Origin: Strigops habroptila
Lineage: Eukaryota; Chordata; Aves; Psittaciformes; Psittacidae
Length of the DNA stretch: 64,000 bases
Reading direction: 5' to 3'
NCBI RefSeq assembly: GCF_004027225.2
Contig: NC_044297.2
Coordinates: forward strand, 3,802,047-3,866,046
A model generated the notes under the pieces. That model was given only the letters and a program-made list of their open reading frames with translations. It searched no databases and was not told the DNA's origin. The position numbers were made by a program, and so were the translations under genes. Below, piece by piece: positions 1-17,021 of this stretch (positions are counted from its first letter, which is position 1; every line of letters begins with the position of its first letter).

Positions 1-4334
<4,334 letters not shown>

Positions 4335-4447
4335 CTGAAGACAGAAAAGCAAAACAGTTAGAAATTTCCTCATTCTTTCCAATAAATCCCAGAACAACTG
4401 CAGAGAAAGTTTTTCCACAAAGGTACAAACATTTCAGCATATCTCAC

Positions 4448-4497
4448 CTCAGCTTCTGGTCTGCACACTCACACTCCGAAGAACTGTAACATTAGGC
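4448..4497 (-). other. KAT6A: Possible 50-nt noncoding 5'UTR exon of KAT6A
   Basis: On the minus strand a TTTTCTTCCAG acceptor precedes 4497 and a GAG|GTGAGA donor follows 4448, bracketing a 50-nt segment without a start codon in frame with KAT6A. Mammalian KAT6A has several noncoding leader exons, so this would fit an alternative leader exon. The call rests only on splice-site appearance. Confidence 0.4.
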
Positions 4498-5392
4498 CTG
4501 GAAGAAAACAAGGAGAGAGATATTGGCAATGGAAACAAAAAAGGAGGAAAACAAATTAGCAGCTAACATTAATACACACAAAGCAGACTTTTAATCCACT
4601 ACTAAAGTTCTGAAACACTGAAGTCATACTTAAGGTTTTATCTTCACTACTAATAAAAGCATGCTTTAACACTGAAATAATTCATACAACCTAGAGAAAA
4701 AAGTCTGCCCTTTTTAGTTTAATCCGTAGGTCTGCATAAATTCTATACCAAGTTTTATATCATTGCTGAGCACAACATAAATGAACATTTGGGGGCCGGG
4801 GGAGGCACACAACAAAGATCTTAAAAAAGCAGCAGCTCTCTTCATTTTTGCACATGGAAGACACTGCCTGAAACGTCAATAGAAAGCAGTAGGAATACCC
4901 AAGAACCTTGAGCAAACAGCAAGAAACTTTCAGAGCTCTTCCAGGAGCATAATCATAGGTCTGATTCCCTCCTGCTAAGAAAAGCAATGAGAGTTGTTCC
5001 ATCAAGGAGAAAAAAAAAAAAAAGTGAAGAAATGCATCTAGAGATTGTAATTAAATGTTCCACTTTCAGAGACCATAGAAAAGAAGAATACAACATTATA
5101 ATCTTCAGTATAGATGAGGCACACTGAAAACACTTGAGGACTAAGTAACAGGTGACCCTACACAATGAAGCAGGAAGGCTCATGACACTGCTAATTAAAT
5201 ATGCAGATGGAGGGTGCGAAGCTCTTCACAGCTTTGAGATGTCTTTGACAAAGACTTTTCCCAAGCACGATAACAGTACGTTGTGCTGGAAGTTCTACTG
5301 CAAAAGTACACTAACCGAGAAGGATCCACAAACTGTTTATCACAAGGAATAGCGATTTTCTGCAGGGCAAGTTTTAGCCACTCATCAGCACG

Positions 5393-5405
5393 CCCCCCCC
5401 CCCCC
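5393..5405. repeat. 13-base poly-C run
   Basis: This is an uninterrupted cytosine homopolymer in KAT6A intron 1, just outside the CpG island. It is likely to be length-polymorphic and prone to sequencing error. Confidence 0.9.
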
Positions 5406-5519
5406 AATCCTGCTTTCTAGTAAGTACCGATTTATCACCGCACAGCACACATCTGCATGCAGACACCGGACTCCACCGCACAGCCAGCCCCGGGAACACT
5501 CACAACTACCCTTTATAGA

Positions 5520-6660
5520 CCAGCAAAAGGACGCGGCGCTCGCCCCGCGGACAAGCGCTGCGGAGGGACTCGCCGTGCGCCCGGGACTCCGGGCCGGGGA
5601 GGCGGCAGCGCCCCGGCCCCGCGGGGCTCCGCGCTCAGGGCGTTACGTAACCGCCCGGCCAGGCCGGGGCGACACCGGGACGGCCCCAGCGCCGGGGCGC
5701 TCGGATCTGCGTGACAAGCGGCCCCTGCACCTGCTACCGCCCGTCCCCATCCCGAGCCCGAGCCCCGGGCGGGCCCCGCGCACGGCGCCCCGAGGAGTGC
5801 GCGGCTTCAAGCCGAGGGACTCGCACCAAGCGGGATCGGGAGAAGCGGGGTGCAGGCCCGCAGTACCGGTAAGCCCGCCGGGCGCCGCGCCGCTCGCCAT
5901 CCCCGCCGAAACGGGCAGCGCAGCCGGGCTCCTCGTACCGGTTCGGCCGGGCCCGCGCCCGCCTCAGCCGCGCTCTCCCGCGCCAGAGACAGGCAGGAGC
6001 TGAGCCCGCAGCCCTCCCCCCGGCCCGCGCCGCTCGCCTCATCCGCGCCGTGCCGCGGCCGCCGCCTCCCCGGGGTGTAGGCCCCGCGGGCCCCAGGGGA
6101 GCGGGCGGCCGGGTCCGGGCCTGGCGCAGAGCGGCGGCGGGGCCGGAACAGGCCGCGAGCCTGGAGCGCCCGGTGGGCCTTCCCCCTCCCCGGGCCCACG
6201 GGGCTCGCCGGCCGCCTGCCCCGAGCTCCCCAGCACCAGACGCTGGAGCCGGGCTGGTCCCACCGGCGCTACTCACCGAGGCCTGCGAGAGACGGGAACC
6301 GAGAGGCAAAGGCCGGACGGCGGCGAAGCCCGAAACTGACACGGCGGCCATCTTGGGTCCGGAGCTGCTGCGGCGGGGGGAGGGGGGGCGTGGGAGGGGA
6401 ACAGCCCGCGGCGGGCGGGGGCGCGCGCGGGGAACAGCGCGGCGGGGCGGTAGCGGCCGCCGCCGCTGGGGAAGAGCCGCGGGACGGGGCTGCGGCAGCG
6501 GGAGGCGGGGACGGGGCGGTGGTGCCGTGCGGATTCGGCTCCGGAGCTGCCACCGCGGGTATGGCCACCGGCTGCTCCGGCCGCCGCCGAGAGCGAGCGG
6601 CTGGGCTGGGGTTGGAGCCGGAGCCGCGCTCTGGTAGCGGGTGGTTGGAAGCTGTAAGGA
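5520..6660 (-). promoter_or_regulatory. KAT6A: CpG-island promoter of KAT6A with probable exon 1
   Basis: The stretch is very GC-rich and full of CpG, in contrast with the AT-rich flanks. On the minus strand a noncoding exon 1 probably runs from about 6355 to 6277, where a CTCG|GTGAGT donor is found. A YY1-type element (minus strand CAAGATGGCCGC, 6344-6355) sits at the presumed start site, as in many housekeeping promoters whose initiator overlaps a YY1 box. No TATA box is seen. Long open frames on both strands here are composition artefacts. A second start site inside the island cannot be excluded. Confidence 0.75.
6344..6355 (-). promoter_or_regulatory. YY1-like element at the presumed KAT6A start site
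   Basis: The minus strand reads CAAGATGGCCGC, a near-perfect match to the AAGATGGCGGC YY1 consensus. Such boxes just downstream of transcription starts are typical of TATA-less CpG promoters. The donor at 6276/6277 lies about 70 nt downstream. Confidence 0.6.
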
Positions 6661-9429
6661 GGGAAACTCATCCGTGGGGTTTAACTAAGCTCGCGTTTGG
6701 AACAGTGACGGGGTGTTTCTGATTTAAAGGTACCGAAGAGATGGAGAATGCTGAAGTAACGTGAGCCCGGGAGCGCTGTGCCTCTCCGCTCTGCACGTCT
6801 GAAGGCATCTTGGTGAGGTAATGTGTGGCATCTTTGGTACCTTTTAGTTTGTGGAGTAAAACACACACCGCCGAAGCGTAAGCAGTTTAACCATGTGTGT
6901 ACATTACATAGCCATTCTTCACCGTTGCCTTAAAAGACAGCTGCTGTGTGAAGTTTAACGTGAGCTTCCCTTTTTAGAAAAGAGAAACTCTTCACAAGTA
7001 TTGTGGAGACAAGAGTTGATAAAGCAAAGTTGTGGTGTGTTCTGAAGGGCTTCGTTTAGTGGCTTGAGGTGAGATATTTCTCTTTTGAGCAAGAGGGGCT
7101 CTTTAGATCTTTTAACAGAATAGGTTTTTTCAGTGCAAAAGTTAAATATTTGCAGTGAATTACTTATTACTTGAAGCAAATAGAGTCTGAGATGCTATTA
7201 TACAAGGCACTGCACAAACAGTTCTGTTTCTGCCACGTAGGTTATAGAGGTCTGGCATTGTCTTGTCAGGATGGGCTTGGATTCTCCCTACCAATTAATC
7301 TCCTCTCCCACCTCTTCCTGAGTTTTCGGGTGGTTCTATGCTGCATGGCTTCCAGAGCCATAAATTACAAAGCTAATGGAGATATAAACATATTTTCCAG
7401 TTAAGAAAGTAAAGAAAGACTAAGAGGATACAGTACATAACAGTGAAACCCAATTGTGTTCCTACAACACGTAGTAGACTATATTCTGTTTCAAAATTGG
7501 CAGTAGGTTATAATTAGTTCCCTTGGAAAATAAATTGGTATTGTTGACTATTATAAAAGTTTTAAAATGGCCTGTTTTCTTCTACTTTCTTTTTTGTTTT
7601 CACAGCACAGGCTAACAGGTTAAATCACCAGAATTCCTGCATATGGCAAACTGGAGGTGGGGAGGAATTGTTTTATCATAAAGACAATGCACGGTTTGGC
7701 AACACCACTTTGTAGCACTGTCTGTGACTCTGCTTAGGTTTCTCTGAGGGCATACATAATACAGAAGTATTATGCCCTTCAATAAGTTTTCAGGCTGTCA
7801 GTAAATCAACCAACACAATGAAATTCTCTTCTGGCAGCGTCTTCTGCCATGTTCTCCTTTTAGGCTCCAGTTTATAGCAGCTCCTGAGCCACTGTGGGAT
7901 CTGACTTTTAGAACAAAACATGATCTTTGTGCTGACAGTCTGGAAGCAGCCAGGCAGCATTTCTGCAGCAGCGAACACTGGTGTAACTACAGATTGTTCT
8001 CTGCCCGTGCCAGCAAGATGCTTTAATAAACCTGCCTGATCCTAAGGCAGAAATGTATTTCCCCTTTTCTCTCAACAACCTTTTCCTTTGGTGTGCAGAA
8101 ATAATTACCCTCAGGTTGCTTTTGTATTGACAGCAATATTCTTGATGGCTAAAGAAACTGAAGTAAGAGTGGGGAAAAAGTGCCAAAGTGACAACATCAT
8201 GAACTGGGTGAAATATTAACAGTTTTGATGATGGAGCAAGCAGTCAAGAGGGAAATGGCAGGTTTTAAACAGTGTATGATACAGTCAAAAGTGAGAGAGA
8301 CAAAACCAAGCTGCCTGTATTGAAAAGACATATACCATGACTGCTGATTTTAAGATCCAAGTTAAAAACAGAAAGGTTTGAGTTTCTTAGAGAACCAAAT
8401 GTATAAAGGCTTCATGTTGTGCTGTATGTGTGGCTGCTTTCCACCTGTGATACCTGTATGACTCCCCTTAATACAGTCTCCAATAGTCTCATAGACTGAT
8501 AAAATAATCTTTACCTTTAAGTTAAAACTAGAGATGTACTAAAATAATTATTATTTTAAATTTAGAAGCACTGTAATTACATGACAAATTATTCCCCCTT
8601 TGTTGCCCTCAGATGTGCAATTAATTGCAGTAATTTGAATTAGGCATTTTTTCAAAAGCATTATTTGATGTTTAAAAATGTATTTGTTACAAATCATGAC
8701 CATAACCAAGAAATTAATATAAAGGCCGTTTCTCCTTCATTATTTTCTGCTATAGCAGAAAGCTCAATTAGTGCATGTTGAATTACCTGATACTTCAAGT
8801 AAGGATGTATGTATTAAAAGGTAATGTCAGAGCAAATACACTGATTTCCACCCCTTTTGGGAGGAAAATAGCTCCAGCATATCAAGATAAATTAAGATCT
8901 AATATAAGCTCTGAACAGGGCCGTGTTTTGCACTGACATCACTGGTCCATTCAGGTTACTCATCTTCCAGGCTCGGAGGTGTTTGCCCGCAGTCGTGAGG
9001 CTCAGTTGGGTGTAAGGGCTCGGTCCCGAGTCCTGCGGTGCCGGGGCAGCAGCCCTGACCACGGGCATCGCCACCAGCCCCGGTAATGAGGGTTATCTGC
9101 TCATCCAGTCACTTAACGGGGCGTCAAGGGCTTCTTTGTCATCGTTCTTGTGTCCAGGTTTGCTCCAGCAGAATAAAACTGCAGAATTACCGGTGGTGGC
9201 ATCTGCCCGCCTCGGAAGTCCAGGGATGCGTTACATGAACGTGCAGCACCGGTTCTGGTCACGACAGAGAACCACTTAGTACAGCGTTTAGATGCGTTTT
9301 GCCTGAAAGTTGTCGCTTCCGTGCCACCGGAGGGGGGGTTCAGCAGCATCAGTCCTCTTTGGCGAGCGAACAGCAAAACCGTTCCGTGGGAAGCGTTCGG
9401 CTCGCTGCGCAGACCGGGTCTCTCACGCG
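6661..9429. other. Intergenic DNA between the divergent KAT6A and AP3M2 promoters
   Basis: This gap separates two head-to-head genes. It is AT-rich, especially around 8500-8770, and holds no open frame with recognisable similarity, no splice-bounded exon that I can support and no obvious transposon. Short transcripts from the bidirectional side of either CpG island are possible but not visible in sequence. Confidence 0.6.
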
Positions 9430-9879
9430 TTCAGGAGCCCGCACCGATGCTGGCCCCGCAGGAACAAACCGGAGGCAGCGGCGGCTGCTCCGTCCCGCAC
9501 AACCCCGTTGTGCGGAGCCTCCTCCCGCCCGGGCGCGCTCTGGGAGAGCCCTGCCCCTTCCGGCGCCTCCGCTGGTTGGGCGCGCTCCCGTGCGGGCTGC
9601 TGCCCAATCGCAGCGAGCCGTTGTGGCGCGTCATCACCTGCACGCCTCTCCTCGGCCTATCGGGCGTGGTTGTTAGTGGATCAACACCAATCAGAGCGCT
9701 CGCTGCCAAGCCCCGCCCGGAGGAGGGGTGGTGGGTTGGGATTGGGGGGGAGGTTTCGGCTCCGCCAATCCGCGCGCAGAGGGGCGGAGCTTTGCGTGAG
9801 GCAGCGGCCGGGTGGGCGCTGCGCTGAGGCGGCCGCGGGGCTGAGGCGGGCGCTGGGTCCATCGGTGCGGGCCGCAGCC
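9430..9879 (+). promoter_or_regulatory. AP3M2: CpG-island promoter and 5'UTR of AP3M2 with four CCAAT boxes
   Basis: The GC-rich stretch directly before the AP3M2 start codon carries CCAAT boxes at 9604-9608, 9687-9691 and 9765-9769 and an inverted one (ATTGG) at 9741-9745, the spacing typical of NF-Y-driven TATA-less promoters. GC boxes (GGGCGG) lie among them. The frame upstream of the ATG is open by chance, but family alignment puts the start at 9880. Confidence 0.75.
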
Positions 9880-12800
9880 ATGATCCACAGCTTGTTCCTC
9901 ATCAACGCCGCGGGGGACATCTTCCTGGAGAAGCATTGGAAGAGCGTCGTCAGCCGCTCCGTCTGCGACTACTTCTTCGAGGCGCAGGAGAGGGCCTCGG
10001 AGGCGGAGAACGTGCCGCCGGTGATCCCCACGCCGCACCATTACCTCCTCAGCGTCTACCGCCACAAGATCTTCTTCGTGGCCGTCATCCAGAGCGAGGT
10101 GCCGCCTCTCTTCGTCATCGAGTTCTTGCACCGCGTCGTCGACACCTTCCAGGTGCGGTTGGTGGCTCCGTTCCCCCCCCACCCCTTCCCTTCGCTGCTG
10201 CCGCTGGTGTGTGCTGAGGAGGCCAGGAGAGGATGGAAGAGCCCCTGGCACCACCGTGTTGTGAAGGAGAACGGGGGTGGGGGGAGAGAAGGGAGCTCTT
10301 GGAGTTATCACCAATTAGTTTTCTCTTTTTCCTGTCTCTTTCTTCTCATCCTGCACCTGCGAGGCCCTAGAGGGTCTCTAGGGCTTGTGGTGGGTAGGGA
10401 CATGCAGCCTGGGGTGATGATGGGTTGATTCAAGATGAGCCTGTGTGAGGAAGGACCTTTCAGCAGTCAAGATGGATATTTCTGGTTTGCAGCCCTGTCT
10501 CTTCTTGGAGCTGTGAACCGAGCCCAAGCGGGCCTCGTCCTCACAAGGAGCTTTTGGGATTCGTAGCTTTAGTCAATTAGTGACTAACTACCTGTGTGCT
10601 TATGTCCGGCGATGTTTCTTTTGGAAGCATATTTGCTTCCTAAAGAACTGAGTCACAGGCGTTTCCCCAGAGCAGCGATAGAATCATAGAATGGGTTGGG
10701 CTGGAAAGGACCTTAAAACCATCCAGTTCCAACCCCCTGCCATGGACAGGGACACCTCACACTAGACCATGTTGCTCAAGGCTCTGTCCAACCTGGCCTT
10801 GAACACTGCCAGGGATGGAGCATTTAGCACTTCTTTGGGCACCCTGTGCCGGCGCCTCAGCACCCTCACAGGGAAGAACTTCTTCCTTCTATCTAACCTG
10901 AACTTCCCCTGTTTCAGTTTGAACCCATCACCCCTTGTCCTGTCGCTCCAGTCCCTGATGAAGAGTCCCTCTCCAGCATCCCTGTAGCCCCCTTCAGACA
11001 CTGGAAGCTGCTCTGAGGTCTCCACGCAGCTTCTCTTCTCCAGGCTCAACAGCCCCAATGTTCTCAGCCTGTCTCCATACAGGAGGTGCTCCAGGCCTTT
11101 ATTATCCTCTTGGCCTCCTCTGGACTTACTCCAACAGCTCCATGTGGAGGACACCAGAAACTGCACCATGTTCCCTCTGTGCTGCCATGACTGCCGGTCA
11201 GCTTAGGGAAATAGTGAAAACGTCTTTTGTGTAGTCTGGATTTGAAATGTCTTGTGACCAGCATCCGGCTAGAATACAGGACGTGTGGGTGCTTGGTCCA
11301 ACAAGTATCATGTGAGCTTCTGCTTCCAGGCACCAGTCAGGCTGGGAGTGTGGGCTGGCTTGTGTTTCACTGAGGCCAGGGAGCGGGTTGGCTGTTCAGG
11401 CCATAGATGTCCTGTGCCAGTTGCTTGGATCTTGGTTTTTGCGATGGGGTGAGGTGTGTTTCTTCACTGATTAGGAGCTGAAGAAACAGAGAGAAATTAA
11501 GCTGGGGAATAAACTGGTCCGTGGATCTTTTATGATTCGTGTTCTAAGGTTCTGCTTTATGCACTTCTTGTATGATGAGGAAGAAGGTTTTGTTACACGG
11601 ATAGAATTCTTTTCTAGGCTTTTCAGAATACTGGGTTCTGCTGTTAGTCTACTACATTTTAGGATGTGTAAGCAGTCTGAGACCACCCCAAGTGGTCTCA
11701 GAATAACAAAAGCACAGGTAGCATGTTAGCTGGACTTCAGAAACATTCTTCTATAAGACAGACATGGGCCTAGACAGAATATGCAGAGAAGCTGGGCTTC
11801 CCTTCCATTCCACATCAAAATCTTAACTTTTAAGATTTATTAAACTTAAACTAAACCTTTACAGAATTGAAGTTAATAATTGTATCCTTGCGTTTATATA
11901 TGCAAACATTATAACAAAAGGAAATTAAAAGCTTTGAGGGGCTTTGAATTCGTTAAACAGCAGTTAAAATACTGAGAGCACTGCAGGAAAAGGTGAGGGC
12001 AGCCAGGAAGGATTTATTGGCACTGGAGTCTGGTGAAAAGCATCACTGTGTGCGAGTGGCTGCAGGAAGTAAGTTTGTCTTGTTAATATTGCTGCTCACT
12101 TGGTCGCAGCTGAGCCACTTCCAAGCACTAGTCTCAGCTATCAAAGGGGACCTTGCTACATAGAAAGGAAATAAGAGCATGTGGTGATGTGTTGATTTGC
12201 CAGCTTGCTGCGGCAGTGGCAGAGGTGTGCTTGGAGCTGTGTGTGTCTGTTGGAGTGGTCAGTCTGTCTGATGTGCTTGTACTAATGCATGGAGTTTCAG
12301 TGTTGTTTCCCTGAAGAGGCTTGATGTGTTTCTGTGTGGGAGGATGCTGAACTGAATGAGCACTAAGACTCTCTTTCAGAGACCATTGAACCATTATTTC
12401 TTTTGCACAGGATTATTTTGGTGTCTGTTCAGAGGTGATGATCAAGGACAATGTTGTGGTCGTTTATGAGGTGCTGGAGGAGATGCTGGACAATGGCTTT
12501 CCATTGGCAACAGAGTCTAATATTCTTAAGGAACTGATAAAACCTCCCACTATCCTGCGAACAGTTGTCAACACCATCACAGGTACAGAGAAACAAGGAG
12601 GAGATAAACTGGGGAGACCATGTGGCAGTATTCCTGCAGAAGTGAATTAGGACACTGCATTCTTTTATTTACCCAAACCAGGCAGATTACGTTTCCAGTT
12701 CCACCATGACCTGACTTCCTGGATGAGTTAGTTTGCAGTGGGTTTTTTGTTGGGGTGGCTTTTAGTTACACTTCCCTGTGCCTTATTGTGATATCTTTTA

Positions 12801-15800
12801 GAGTTGGATGTAAGAGAGATGTAAGTTGTAGAATACAAACAGTGAGTCTGGAAGACTAATTGCTCTCTGCCGAAGAGATAGAGATTAGTTACAGTTAAGT
12901 TATATGATGCCAAGGACTTGTTCTGGAGCACTAACTTCTGTGGTGCTTGTGATTGCCTTTCTTTTCCCAGGAAGCACTAATGTGGGTGACCAGCTCCCTA
13001 CTGGACAGCTGTCAGTGGTGCCTTGGAGACGTACTGGTGTCAAATATACCAACAATGAGGCGTATTTTGATGTGATTGAGGAGATAGATGCAATCATTGA
13101 CAAATCAGGTATGGAAGTTGCTTCTGGCTAAGATAAGGGTAACTTGTCCTGATAGTGCTTGAAGAGAGATTTAGGTCTTCAAAGAGGAGCTGCCTCATCT
13201 AAGTTTGGGAAGCTCTATTCCTGTTCTTACTCTGGAATCTTAACAACTCTTAGGTGTTTAGAGGGGTACCAAGGTTGTTCTTGTCCTTGTTCCTGAGCTC
13301 TTGTAAGCAATTCTATATTGGGAAAATAGGAGGTGAGTGAAAATTGTGCATAGCACTTTTTCCTCAGTTTTTGTGCATCTTAGTCTTGTTAGAGTTGGGA
13401 GCAGTTGTCACTGACCATTAAAATGGACATTGCTGGTGTCAGCAGCTCTTAGTTGTGTGCATCTTCTCTAGAAGCCATTGGGATTGAGAAAACTGTTGAG
13501 CGTGCAACATAATGAACCATAACATTTCATAAAGAGAATAAATTTCCTTCCTCCCTATTGATAGTTTTTCCACATGGGGACTTTTTGGATCAGGTTCACA
13601 TAACCTCTTGTATTTACTTTATTGTTGCAGGTTCCACGATTACTGCTGAAATCCAAGGGGTGATTGATGCTTGTGTCAAGCTGACTGGGATGCCAGACCT
13701 TACCCTCTCCTTTATGGTAAAGCTCAAGGGTTTATCTTTACTTAAGTGTTTTTGAAAAGGGTTTCCCAGCGCTGCTGCTAGCATCTCAGTCTCACACTGA
13801 TGGATTCCAATACATCAGAACCTGGCTATGCCAAACAAAAAGAGAAAAAACTGACAATAGAAACTCATAATGAACTTCAGCAACTTTGAGCCTAAAGGAG
13901 TTTAAATTTCAAGAGGTTTGGTTTTTTTTAAAGTGCTGTTAGTGTGTGCTGTGACCAAGTTTTTGAGATACAGTGGTGGTTTAGGCAGATATCCTAAAGG
14001 TTATCTTTTTAATGGTATGCATCAAGGTAATTATTTGACATGACTAAATTTACTAACAGAGGACAGAGATTAGTAAGTACTTCTATCACGCAGATGTAAC
14101 AGCATCAAATAACGTGTCTGAATGTAGATACTATCAAGTGAGCAGAGTGCATCAAATGGGAGGTGCATCTTCATGGGTAGAAGATTGAGAAGATGAGGTG
14201 ATTTTACATAGAACTGCCTTCCTTAACCTGGTGACTTCCTTTTGTTTCAGAACCCTCGGTTGTTGGATGATGTCAGCTTCCATCCCTGTGTGCGTTTTAA
14301 GCGCTGGGAGTCAGAGAGAATACTCTCCTTCATTCCACCTGATGGGAATTTTCGCTTGCTCTCCTACCATGTCAGTGCTCAGAAGTAGGTGATGAATGTA
14401 GGGCTGTGAATTACAAAATACCCAAGGAATTGCTTTTAAAGATCAAGTGGCAAGTGCTAAATGAAGTAGAAATACATAGAATCATAGAATGGTTTGGGTT
14501 GGAAGGGACCTTAAAATCATCTAGTTCCAATCCCCTGCCATGGGCAGGGATGCCTCCCACTAGACCATGTTGCCTCACACTAGACCATGTTGTCCAACCT
14601 GGCCTTGAACACTGCTTTAAGTTTAAACCCATTCCCCCTTGTCCTATCGCTCCAGTCCCTGATGAAGAGTCCCTCTCCAGCATCCTTGCAGCCCCCTTCA
14701 GACACTGGAAGCTGCTCTGAGGTCTCCACGCAGCTTCTCTTCTCCAGGCTCAACAGCCCCAATGTTCTCAGCCTGCCTGCATACAGGAGGTGCTCCAGCC
14801 CCAGATCATCGTCATGGCCCATGTTTTCTTCTTGTTTGGAGCAGTGATTCTGTCATTTCTCTATGGTCAGACAGCATTTTTCAAAGACTAGTAGCAGATG
14901 GACAAACTAGAGAGAGGAAAATATTAGGCAGCATGGAGTAATCAAGCCATTGATTTCCTATGCTTATAAAAAGATTCAGAATAAAACAAGATAGTTTGGT
15001 AATCTTGTTGGGTTTTTGGTATCTCTCTTAATAGAACTTCAAGTTCTTGTCCACTATGTGTACTCTTTTTGAGAAGTAGCTTACCAAATGCTAGTTTGAG
15101 TTACAGATGCTAAGACATTTTGTTAGGCCTTGTCAGACATATGTCAAGTGTGAAAAGGAGTGGGAAATGCAGCCAAAAGCACAAACATGACGTTCAGGTG
15201 CTGCTGCACTGCCTGAAACTACTTTTGCAACATGCAAAAACATTCCTTATCCTTTGCTCAAGTCTCCTGTTACGTTGGATGCAGTTGCCTGTCCTGTAGA
15301 GAGGTAGAAATCTAACACACAGCAAGTTTGATTCTAAAAAGTATAATTGAGACTTGAGCACAGGATTCTGACTTTGCTCTTAGATCAAACAAGTGTAGGA
15401 TTTCCTTCTCTTTTAAGGAAATTGGTTTCCAATGCTTTCAGTGTAGAAGGCAAGGATTGCATCAGGAAAAGCAAATATGGAGGTGAGAGGCTGACAAGGA
15501 TTTTCTGTTCATGTCTTTTTTCTAGTCTTGTGGCAATTCCTGTCTACGTTAAGCACAACATCAGTTTCCGTGATAGCAGCTCACTGGGACGTTTTGAGAT
15601 CACAGTGGGGCCGAAGCAGACTATGGGGAAGACTGTAGAGGGAGTGATTGTCACCAGCCAGATGCCAAAAGGTGTCTTAAATATGACCCTCACACCCTCT
15701 CAGGGAACACACGTCTTCGATCCAGTTACAAAGGTGAGAGGAAAGAAAGAAATGAGCTTCTTTATTATTGTTATTTATTATTACCTTTCAGCAAATGAAG

Positions 15801-17021
15801 TTGAGCTGTTCATGATTATGTGCACATTTCCTGGAACATTGCTTTTCTGAAGGTTGTCTCCTTTTTTGGGGTGAGAACTTTCTCTGCACAATTGCATGCT
15901 ATAAATTGTCTTAATCCCCGCAACAAATAGCTCAGTGTCCAAGTGGATTGTGGTTCTGGTTGCTGGGTGTGTGCAGAAAACCCAAGAAGTGGTATTGTAT
16001 GATGAGGCATTGGTCTGGTGGATGCTTTGCAAACCTCTGGATATCTAGTTGTCCTGTCTAATACTGCACAATAGATGTGATCCTTTGCAAATACTGTGGA
16101 TTTGGGTTGGAGCCTGTAGCACAAGTAGTGGAAATACCATTCCTGGTAGGCTTTTGAGGAACTTCATAGAAAGAGAGAGGGATAACAAGCCTGTACTGTG
16201 CCTGTCCAATATGAAGGGCAAGATACTAAGACAGAGACTTTTTCCATAAGGAAACATTTAAAGCTGTCATAGGAGGGGGACTGTTCTTCAGGGGCTGTTC
16301 CAGCATTTCTGTTTCACTGCTGCAGTTTTTTTTTCCTTGAAGTTGCTGTCATGGGATGTGGGGAAAATAAACCCCCAGAAGCTGCCAAGCCTGAAGGGGA
16401 GCATGAGCCTGCAAGCTGGGTCATCGAAACCAGATGAAAACCCCACCATTAACCTGCAGTTTAAAATTCAGCAGCTGGCTATATCTGGTAAGTGACTGTC
16501 AGGTGAAGAAGCTGAATATTCTCTGCCGTGTCTTGCTCACTCTGCACATAGCTGAAGTAGCTCTGCAGGCCTTCTGAAGTACATTCTACCTGAAACATGG
16601 TCTTCAAGTATTAAAAAATAGTGTGCTTTGACTACAGCTACATGGATTTGTTCTCTCTAATGCTCTGAAACAGCCTATCTACATTTCCTTGCATGTCGTG
16701 CTTACAGACCTATAAACAAGTCTAGGGTATGGATGTGTTGGTAAAAAGTGATTCTGACAATAAGCAGTTGTTGGCTTTTCTCCATCCTTTTTACTGCTTC
16801 CTAAAACTTTCCCTGTGCTTTCTTGCACTGCTGGTATGATCTGCTGTTCCTTTATCTTAAAGGCCTGTGTGCTTTGCTTGTGGCAGCAGTCAGTCTTATG
16901 CTGTGTTTGTTTGCCTTTAGGACTGAAGGTGAATCGCTTGGACATGTATGGGGAGAAGTACAAGCCCTTCAAGGGGATAAAATACATGACTAAGGCTGGC
17001 AAGTTCCAAGTCCGAACCTAG
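9880..17021 (+). CDS. AP3M2: AP3M2, AP-3 adaptor complex subunit mu-2 (8 coding exons, 418 aa)
   Basis: The medium (mu3B) chain of the AP-3 clathrin-associated adaptor sorts tyrosine-signal cargo from endosomes toward lysosome-related organelles and, for the neuronal mu3B form, synaptic vesicles. Coding exons are 9880-10152, 12411-12582, 12971-13108, 13631-13716, 14251-14384, 15526-15733, 16343-16487 and 16921-17021, all GT-AG and in phase, giving 418 codons plus TAG, the same length as human AP3M2. The start MIHSLFLIN opens the N-terminal longin-like domain (about 1-140). The mu-homology domain that reads YxxPhi signals follows (about 170-418) and ends in TKAGKFQVRT. The paralogue AP3M1 is the alternative; wording such as NPRLLDDVSFHPCVRFKRWE and its place next to PLAT favour AP3M2. 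The CpG promoter is unmethylated-type, suggesting broad expression. CR1 fragments sit in introns 1 and 5. Confidence 0.97.
10680..11172 (-). mobile_element. CR1 LINE 3' fragment in AP3M2 intron 1
   Basis: The fragment starts, on the plus strand, with the CR1 3'-terminal repeat (GAATCATAGAATGG) and reads backward through the conserved 3'UTR and the end of ORF2. The minus-strand translation contains a degraded [13 protein letters not shown] end of the reverse transcriptase frame. It is 5'-truncated, as most CR1 copies are, and interrupted by frameshifts. Confidence 0.93.
14478..14822 (-). mobile_element. CR1 LINE 3' fragment with internal deletion in AP3M2 intron 5
   Basis: It has the same 3' terminal AGAATCATAGAATGG start and the same family as the copy in intron 1. 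A stretch of the 3' part is missing, so that the text jumps from GGCCTTGAACACTGC to the GTTTAAACCCATTCCCCC region, and a short piece (CACACTAGACCATGTTG) is repeated. It lies about 90 bp downstream of coding exon 5. Confidence 0.92.

Noticed and set aside
5734..6637. Overlapping long open frames on both strands of the KAT6A CpG island
   Set aside because: They are Arg/Pro/Gly/Ala-rich in all frames, the usual effect of high GC, and have no recognisable domain. The minus-strand ATG is part of a YY1 motif.
9310..10428. Long plus-strand open frame of 372 codons across the AP3M2 promoter and exon 1
   Set aside because: Only the part from 9880 to 10152 matches a protein family; upstream is open by CpG-island composition, and downstream reads past a GTGCGG donor into the intron.
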